Part shown: in pieces, positions 58,496 through 64,000 of the stretch
How positions within the stretch are numbered: position 1 is the stretch's first letter
How the letters are laid out: each line of letters opens with the position of its first letter
Origin: Pseudomonadales bacterium
Lineage (GTDB): Bacteria > Pseudomonadota > Gammaproteobacteria > Pseudomonadales > Pseudohongiellaceae
Direction: 5' to 3'
DNA: 64,000 bases
NCBI GenBank assembly: GCA_023268635.1
Contig: JALQUB010000080.1
Span: forward strand, 1 to 64,000
Program-made: the position numbers and the translations under genes
Notes under the pieces: generated by a model
What the model was told of the DNA's origin: nothing
The model's input: only the letters and a program-made list of their open reading frames with translations
Database searches by the model: none

Positions 58496-59572
58496 TCATT
58501 CCTGCAAGAAACGTTCAAATTCTTCCGTTGCCAAGCTCTCGAAAACCACTTCCCCCGCTGCATTCACCCCGCTCCTCACTATGAAATATGCAGCTTGATC
58601 GGTATTCTCGGCTGCATTGAACGCCTCTTCCGGACCAAGAATCATGTAAGTTGTTGCCAGCGCATCAGCGAGCATCGCCTGCTCATCAATCACGTAGACA
58701 GCAGCGAGCGTATGCATGATCGGACGCCCTGTGCGAGGGTCAATCTCGTGGGAGTATCGCACACCGTCCTGCTCAAAGTAGTTACGATAGTCCCCTGAGC
58801 CAGCGACTGCAATCGACTCACCATGGGTAAATAGCACAGCATGGATTTTCGAGAGGCCTTCTTCAGGAGCCTCAATAGCGGGCACCCAACCGTTTTCCAC
58901 AGAATTCTTATTGCCAGCAATGCGCAACTCACCGCCCACTTCGACAAAATAATTTTTAACACCCCGAGACTCGAGATAATCAGCGACAGCATCTACTCCG
59001 AAGCCTTTCGCAATCGCGCTTAAATCAATGACGACAGGCGCTAATCGAGTGACCGTGCCATGTTCTTCATCGAGAACAATGGCTTGATAATCCACCTGCG
59101 ACAACGCGGCCGCCACTTCATCATCAGGAGGAACCGACGTATTTAGAGCATTCCGCCCAGGACCAAAGCCCCACAAATTCACCAGCGGCCCCACCGTTGG
59201 ATCGAACGCGCCATCACTAGCAGCAGAGACTTTCTGCGAGGCGACCAATACATCAAACAACTCGCTGGATACCGCCACAGGCACCCCAACTGGGGCAGCA
59301 TTTAAGCGCGATAACTCTGAGTTGCTCGCATACGTAGAAAATACTTGCTTGTCCAATTTGGCCAGAAGCGCAGCAACACCTTGCTGGAGCGAGGCAGATT
59401 CCTGCTCAGTCACGCTATCTGCGTAGAGCACGCTGTAGGTGGTACCCATCGTTGCGCCATCGAAACGACTTGGCGCTGGGTCGATATTCGCCTGCTCGCG
59501 GCAGCTAGATAGTGCAATTGCGAGCAGTGCGAAAGAGGAGATATATAAGCCGCGGCGAATTAGGCCGATCAC
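58496..59572 (-). CDS. apbE: ApbE-type FAD:protein FMN transferase (lipoprotein)
   Basis: ApbE covalently attaches FMN to a threonine in NqrB and NqrC. The start is GTG at 59572, overlapping the nqrF TGA as GTGA; this gives 358 residues beginning with a lipoprotein signal whose lipobox is ALSSC. The family opening [19 protein letters not shown] region, [18 protein letters not shown] and [12 protein letters not shown] (FAD and metal binding) are seen. Its place directly after nqrF matches its role in NQR maturation. The acting site is the periplasmic face of the inner membrane. Confidence 0.95.
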   Translation of the reverse strand: MIGLIRRGLYISSFALLAIALSSCREQANIDPAPSRFDGATMGTTYSVLYADSVTEQESASLQQGVAALLAKLDKQVFSTYASNSELSRLNAAPVGVPVAVSSELFDVLVASQKVSAASDGAFDPTVGPLVNLWGFGPGRNALNTSVPPDDEVAAALSQVDYQAIVLDEEHGTVTRLAPVVIDLSAIAKGFGVDAVADYLESRGVKNYFVEVGGELRIAGNKNSVENGWVPAIEAPEEGLSKIHAVLFTHGESIAVAGSGDYRNYFEQDGVRYSHEIDPRTGRPIMHTLAAVYVIDEQAMLADALATTYMILGPEEAFNAAENTDQAAYFIVRSGVNAAGEVVFESLATEEFERFLQE

Positions 59573-60798
59573 GAGAACTCGTCGAGAGAGATGTTCTCGT
59601 CTTCGACGCCCAAATCTTTCAGCATCTTTATTACAGCCGCATTCATCATGGGCGGGCCACACATATAGTATTCGCAATCTTCAGGGGCTGGATGATTCTT
59701 TAGATAATTTTCCAATACGACATTGTGAATAAAGCCCGTCATTCCAGTCCAATTATCTTCCGGCTGCGGATCAGACAGAGCGATATGCCACTCGAAATTC
59801 TCATTTTCTGCCGCGAGCGTGTTGTAATCGTCTTCATAGAACATCTCACGAAGACTGCGCGCACCGTACCAGAAACTAATCTTACGTTTGCTGTGCAATC
59901 GTCGGAGCTGGTCGAAAATATGTGAACGCATGGGCGCCATACCTGCACCACCGCCGATGAAAACCATCTCCGCATCGGTATCCTTCGCGAAGAATTCACC
60001 AAACGGACCAAACACCTTAACCTTATCACCCGGTTTCAGGCTGAAGACATACGATGACATCTTCCCTGGTGGCAGATCTGTACCTGGAGGCGGCGTTGCG
60101 ATTCGGATATTAAACTTGATCACTCCGCGCTCTTCGGGATAGTTCGCCATCGAATACGCTCGGACTGTTGTGTCCTTCACCGTCGATACATGCTTGAACA
60201 GGCCGAAATGCTCCCAGTCTCCGCGATATTCTTCTCCAATATTGAAGTCCGCGTATTTTACTTCATGAGGAGGCACTTCTAATTGAACATAGCCGCCTGC
60301 GCGAAAATCTACACTCTCGCCGGCTGGAATTTCTAACACCAACTCTTTAATAAATGTCGCGACATTATCGTTCGATAGGACGGTGCATTCCCACTGCTTA
60401 ACGCCGAAGAACTCGGGGGCAACCTCAATTTTCATGTCCTGTTTAACAGCAACCTGACAGGACAGACGCCAGTTGTCTTTACGCTGCCCACGGGTGAAGT
60501 GACCTTCCTCTGTCGGCAGCATAGAGCCACCACCATCCAATACTTGGCATTTACACTGGGCACAAGTACCACCGCCACCACAAGCAGAAGAGAGGTAAAT
60601 TCCTGCATCAGCAAGCGTATTCAGCAATTTACCGCCCGAGGGAACGGTGATCGTTTTTTCGGGATCACCGTTAATTTCAATCTTCACGTCACCACTACTC
60701 ACTAGTCGAGCACGGGCCACAAGAATGAGTGAGACCAACAGCATCACCATGATGGTGAACAGCGCTACCCCACCTGTAATTGTTCCAAAATCGATCAT
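59569..60798 (-). CDS. nqrF: Na+-translocating NADH:quinone reductase subunit F
   Basis: NqrF takes electrons from NADH. The protein has 409 residues. It has an N-terminal membrane helix (about 8-29), a ferredoxin domain with Cys73, Cys79, Cys82 and Cys114 ([2Fe-2S]), and an FAD/NADH reductase module with [26 protein letters not shown] and the C-terminal [13 protein letters not shown]. The terminal aromatic/serine end is LDEFS. nqrE is 69 bp upstream. Confidence 0.97.
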   Translation of the reverse strand: MIDFGTITGGVALFTIMVMLLVSLILVARARLVSSGDVKIEINGDPEKTITVPSGGKLLNTLADAGIYLSSACGGGGTCAQCKCQVLDGGGSMLPTEEGHFTRGQRKDNWRLSCQVAVKQDMKIEVAPEFFGVKQWECTVLSNDNVATFIKELVLEIPAGESVDFRAGGYVQLEVPPHEVKYADFNIGEEYRGDWEHFGLFKHVSTVKDTTVRAYSMANYPEERGVIKFNIRIATPPPGTDLPPGKMSSYVFSLKPGDKVKVFGPFGEFFAKDTDAEMVFIGGGAGMAPMRSHIFDQLRRLHSKRKISFWYGARSLREMFYEDDYNTLAAENENFEWHIALSDPQPEDNWTGMTGFIHNVVLENYLKNHPAPEDCEYYMCGPPMMNAAVIKMLKDLGVEDENISLDEFS

Positions 60799-60867
60799 CT
60801 TTGCTTCACTTAATGAATAATTTATCGGATCCGATTAATACCATCCGAGAGAGCGACCACTGCTCAG

Positions 60868-61476
60868 CTAGAGTGATACTCCGCTCAGGGACATAAATCC
60901 TAAAGACATGAGACCTACGGTTAAGAAGGTAATGCCGAGACCACGGAGGCCTTCAGGCACATCGCTATATTTCAATTTCTCTCGTATACCCGCTAACGCG
61001 ACGATAGCCAAAGCCCAGCCGAATCCAGAACCAAGGCCGAACGCAATACTTTCTGGGAACGTGTAGTCACGCTCCACCATAAATAAAGTTGCACCCAAAA
61101 TCGCACAGTTGACTGTAATCAGTGGTAAGAACACACCAAGTGCGCTGTAAAGCGCCGGAACATATTTATCGAGAAACATTTCGAGCACCTGCACCATCGC
61201 CGCGATCACGCCGATATAGCAAAGGAATCCGAGGAATGCCAAGGAGAGGTCCGGCAGACCTAACCAAGCTAGGGCGCCTTCCCTCAGCAGGTAATTGAAG
61301 ATCAGATTATTCACAGGCACGGTGATGGATTGCACGACAATAACTGCGACACCGAGGCCAATTGCCGTTTCTACTTTCTTCGATACAGCAAGGAACGTAC
61401 ACATGCCCAAGAACATCTGCAATGCCATGTTCTCGATGAATACAGCCTTTATAAATAGACTTAATAACGCTTCCAT
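60868..61476 (-). CDS. nqrE: Na+-translocating NADH:quinone reductase subunit E
   Basis: The membrane subunit has 202 residues and six helices. Cys26 ([12 protein letters not shown]) and Cys124 (VNCAILG) correspond to ligands of the intramembrane iron centre shared with NqrD. The ATG follows the nqrD stop with no gap. Confidence 0.96.
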   Translation of the reverse strand: MEALLSLFIKAVFIENMALQMFLGMCTFLAVSKKVETAIGLGVAVIVVQSITVPVNNLIFNYLLREGALAWLGLPDLSLAFLGFLCYIGVIAAMVQVLEMFLDKYVPALYSALGVFLPLITVNCAILGATLFMVERDYTFPESIAFGLGSGFGWALAIVALAGIREKLKYSDVPEGLRGLGITFLTVGLMSLGFMSLSGVSL

Positions 61477-62145
61477 TTAGAAGGCCCCCTCTTCTGAATG
61501 AGCGGCATGTGGTGCGATCTTGAACTCGGCGCTTTCTACTTGCTCCTTCTTCAAACCACGCAATACCCAAATAAATAGGCCGATGATGAAAAACGCGCTT
61601 GGTGAAAGCAACATTAGGCCATTGCCTTGATACCAGCCACCATTGCCGACCAGCGGCAAAATTTCGAAGCCTAACAAAGAACCCGAACCAAATAGTTCGC
61701 GAACGCTAGCGACCACTATAAGCACGAAGCTATAGCCGAGACCATTACCAATCCCATCGAGGAAGCTGAGAATTGGAGGGTTTTTCATCGCGAACGCTTC
61801 AGCACGCCCCATAACGATACAGTTGGTAATAATCAAACCGACGAAAACGCTCAGACTCTTACTAATTTCGTAAGCATAGGCTTGAAGAAATTGATCTACG
61901 ACGATAACCAGCGATGCGATAATCGTCATCTGAATAATAATTCGGATGCTAGAGGGCATGTGGTTTCGAATGATCGAAATAAATAAATTTGAAAAGGCAG
62001 TAACACTTGTAAGTGCCACGCACATAACCAACGTCACGCTAAGCTGAGTCGTGACAGCTAATGCGGAGCAAACACCAAGAATCTGCAACGCAATTGGGTT
62101 GTTGTCGAACAGAGGTTTAAAGACGACTTCTTTAGCGCTCGTCAT
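61477..62145 (-). CDS. nqrD: Na+-translocating NADH:quinone reductase subunit D
   Basis: The membrane subunit has 222 residues and is homologous to NqrE in inverted topology. Cys26 ([12 protein letters not shown]) and Cys109 ([14 protein letters not shown]) are the expected iron ligands. [15 protein letters not shown] and [11 protein letters not shown] are conserved. It is separated from nqrC by 74 bp. Confidence 0.96.
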   Translation of the reverse strand: MTSAKEVVFKPLFDNNPIALQILGVCSALAVTTQLSVTLVMCVALTSVTAFSNLFISIIRNHMPSSIRIIIQMTIIASLVIVVDQFLQAYAYEISKSLSVFVGLIITNCIVMGRAEAFAMKNPPILSFLDGIGNGLGYSFVLIVVASVRELFGSGSLLGFEILPLVGNGGWYQGNGLMLLSPSAFFIIGLFIWVLRGLKKEQVESAEFKIAPHAAHSEEGAF

Positions 62146-62219
62146 TTAGTTTCCCTTTTCCTTAGCAAGCGAATGCTGATTGCTCTTTACGTTCACCGGC
62201 GCCGATCCGAAATGATCGA

Positions 62220-63008
62220 CTAGCTATTACCAAGCTTCTTCAGCAGCGGACCGAAGGCGGTATCGCCCAGCCAATATCGAACGAGGTTCGCGACGCCACG
62301 GCTCGTCAATGTCGCGCCAGAAAGACCATCGACCTCGTGCTCTCCAGCACCAGCGCCCTTGACGACAGTTAGGCCAACTTCACCGTCTTCGGCGAACACT
62401 TTTTTACCTGGCCATAATGCGCGCCATCGAGGGTTTCTCACTTCTGCGCCTAGGCCGGGTGTTTCTTTGAGCTCGTAAAACGATAAGCCCTTAACCGTGT
62501 TTGCATCGCCCTCTAGCGCCATGAAGCCATAGAGAATACCCCAGAGGCCATAGCCACTAACCGGCAAGACAATAGTCTCGAGTTCGCCGTTTTGGTCTTC
62601 TACGAGGTAAACCATCTGATAGAGTGCGCGTCGCTTAACATCGGCGAGGTCATCTTCTTTCGACAGAGCCTCAGACAGGCTCGGGTCGGTTATCACCTTA
62701 CGTTGGTCATAGTTATCGATATTAATACCGAGAGCAGCGACCTCATCCGCCTCGAGGAATCTGCCCTCATTGATATCCACAAGACGTGTAGTGAAACGAC
62801 TAAACAACTCTGTCACCTCACTATCAGGAGTGACTGCAGGGTCGTAAAGGCCCGCCGCGCTCAAAATGTTTTTATTGCGGTCGAGAATTCGGTTCGCATC
62901 CTGCGTCGGCTTCAATATGACGGCCGCACCAGAGACCAAGATTGAGCACACCACGCACAACAAAAATGCAACGACGAGGGTTTTTTGTACTGTATCTTTA
63001 GATGACAC
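62220..63008 (-). CDS. nqrC: Na+-translocating NADH:quinone reductase subunit C (flavoprotein)
   Basis: NqrC carries covalent FMN in the periplasm. The start is the GTG at 63008, inside the end of nqrB, with GGAGG ten bases upstream; this gives 262 residues. One membrane helix (about 9-31) precedes the FMN domain. The flavin-acceptor threonine is Thr233 in [10 protein letters not shown], an ApbE target motif. [15 protein letters not shown] and [12 protein letters not shown] are typical. The frame extends 12 codons further to a TTG, but that part has no ribosome-binding site. Confidence 0.95.
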   Translation of the reverse strand: MSSKDTVQKTLVVAFLLCVVCSILVSGAAVILKPTQDANRILDRNKNILSAAGLYDPAVTPDSEVTELFSRFTTRLVDINEGRFLEADEVAALGINIDNYDQRKVITDPSLSEALSKEDDLADVKRRALYQMVYLVEDQNGELETIVLPVSGYGLWGILYGFMALEGDANTVKGLSFYELKETPGLGAEVRNPRWRALWPGKKVFAEDGEVGLTVVKGAGAGEHEVDGLSGATLTSRGVANLVRYWLGDTAFGPLLKKLGNS

Positions 63009-64000
63009 CTCGGGCGCGCCTCCTATTGATGTTGGCACGCACAACGCTGAAATCGATCAGTGGTGCGAATAGGTTTGCAAACAGAATCGCAAGCATAATT
63101 CCTTCCGGATATGCCGGATTAACAACGCGGATAAGAACTGTCATGAATCCAATTAACGCCCCGTAAAACCACTTTCCTGTATTCGTCATCGCGGAGGAAA
63201 CAGGGTCAGTCGCCATATACACCATGCCGAAAGCGAAACCGCCAACAACGGCATGCCAGTACCACGGTGTTGCGAAATGGGGATTAGTCTCAGAGCCAAT
63301 GAGGTTAAATAGTGTGGCAGTCGCTGCCATACCCAAGAAAACCGACAGCATGACTCGCCAAGATGCAATGCGCGTGACTAGCAAAAGCGCTCCACCTAAT
63401 AAAATAGCGAAAGTCGATGTTTCGCCGATAGAACCCTGCATCTGACCCAAGAATGCATTCATCCAAGTCAATTGCTCGCCGGTCGCAGCTGCAATGACGG
63501 GCAAACCATCTGTCGCCATTTGGCTTAATGCAGTTGCACCACTAAAGCCATCGACAGCCGTCCAAACAGAATCACCAGACATCTGCGGCGCATAGGCAAA
63601 ATAGAGGAAGGCTCGGCCCGCGAGAGCTGGATTCAGGAAGTTTTTACCAGTGCCGCCGAAAACTTCTTTAGCGATCACGATTCCGAAGCTTATTCCCAAT
63701 GCCGCCTGCCAAAGAGGAATATCTGGCGGCACGATTAGACTAAACAGTATTGAAGTGACGAAAAAGCCTTCATTGATTTCGTGCTTTCGTTTGATCGCGA
63801 ACAGAATTTCCCAGAAACCGCCCACTGCAAATACGACGAAATAGATTGGGACGTAGTGCGCGGCCCCGTAGATCATATTATCCCAGAGGCTTTCAGGGTT
63901 ATGCCCTGCTAACAGTGAGATGATGGCCTCATGCCAGTCGCCCGTTCCAGCCATACCCGAAATCGCGATAGCGCTATTGGCTTGAAAACCAAGATTCGCC
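62998..64000 (-). CDS. nqrB: Na+-translocating NADH:quinone reductase subunit B (5' end outside window)
   Basis: NqrB is the large membrane subunit for Na+ translocation and quinone reduction. The frame is open through the right edge without a stop, and the residues just before the first internal Met read [14 protein letters not shown], as in other NqrB proteins. So the gene starts beyond the window; about 334 of roughly 410 residues are present. The covalent FMN site is the threonine of [34 protein letters not shown] and [18 protein letters not shown] are conserved. nqrC starts inside its 3' end. Confidence 0.95.
   Translation of the reverse strand, partial: ANLGFQANSAIAISGMAGTGDWHEAIISLLAGHNPESLWDNMIYGAAHYVPIYFVVFAVGGFWEILFAIKRKHEINEGFFVTSILFSLIVPPDIPLWQAALGISFGIVIAKEVFGGTGKNFLNPALAGRAFLYFAYAPQMSGDSVWTAVDGFSGATALSQMATDGLPVIAAATGEQLTWMNAFLGQMQGSIGETSTFAILLGGALLLVTRIASWRVMLSVFLGMAATATLFNLIGSETNPHFATPWYWHAVVGGFAFGMVYMATDPVSSAMTNTGKWFYGALIGFMTVLIRVVNPAYPEGIMLAILFANLFAPLIDFSVVRANINRRRARGVI

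Noticed and set aside
60824-60835. 12-bp perfect palindrome ATCGGATCCGAT in the nqrE-nqrF gap
   Set aside because: It has no loop, no T-run and no second copy seen, and such a palindrome can occur by chance; it is too weak to call an operator or terminator.
1-64000. tRNA genes, CRISPR arrays, insertion sequences, integrases, toxin-antitoxin or restriction genes
   Set aside because: Gaps and gene products were read through by eye and none was recognised; a covariance-model tRNA search would be decisive for the short gaps.

Overview
The window is about 64 kb of densely packed chromosomal DNA, roughly half G+C, from a gammaproteobacterium. The evidence is the gene content and synteny: nagZ-lexA-topA; purF-cvpA-SPOR-folC-accD-trpABF-truA-fimV-asd-leuDC; a fused nuoCD; a large NAD-dependent GdhB glutamate dehydrogenase; and nqrBCDEF-apbE-nqrM. 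The order resembles Pseudomonas and its marine relatives. The presence of a Na+-translocating NADH:quinone reductase next to complex I fits a marine or halotolerant aerobe. The genus cannot be named from the sequence. No rRNA, tRNA, CRISPR array, insertion sequence, integrase or prophage gene was seen.

Layout. 0-0.6 kb: a broken or frameshifted MscS-like gene and the first codons of another gene. 0.6-8.7 kb: nagZ, then lexA behind two abutting SOS boxes, then topA (convergent with lexA), a branched-chain aminotransferase, tatD, a small glutaredoxin-like protein and pyrD. 8.7-13.6 kb: the 1629-residue glutamate dehydrogenase. 13.7-21.2 kb: a forward operon of moxR, DUF58, DUF4381, batA, a fused batB/batC and batD, ending in the Sui1-like gene yciH. 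21.2-34.9 kb: a reverse-strand biosynthetic block (purF back to leuC), in which leuB is missing from its usual place between leuD and asd. 34.9-40.8 kb: aroC, prmB, folE (forward), a DUF4892/OmpA-like lipid-envelope candidate, sixA, a DUF4389 membrane protein and gpsA.

40.9-64 kb is a respiratory NADH region, entirely on the reverse strand: the complete proton-pumping complex I operon nuoA-B-CD-E-F-G-H-I-J-K-L-M-N, a 489-bp non-coding leader with two inverted repeats, a two-CBS-domain protein, soluble transhydrogenase sthA, and the Na+-NQR operon nqrB(partial)-C-D-E-F with its two maturation genes apbE (flavin transferase) and nqrM (iron delivery). Two alternative NADH:quinone oxidoreductases and a NAD(P)H-balancing enzyme thus lie side by side.

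Most genes are ordinary housekeeping genes, and I found no convincing new defence or mobile system. The best second looks are the tandem abutting LexA boxes, the fused or frameshifted MscS-like locus at the left edge, the missing leuB and sulA, the NDH-1/NQR/transhydrogenase neighbourhood, the frequent use of TTG starts overlapping upstream stops, the BatB-BatC fusion with its Glu/Gln-rich linker, and several uncharacterised inverted repeats in promoter regions.
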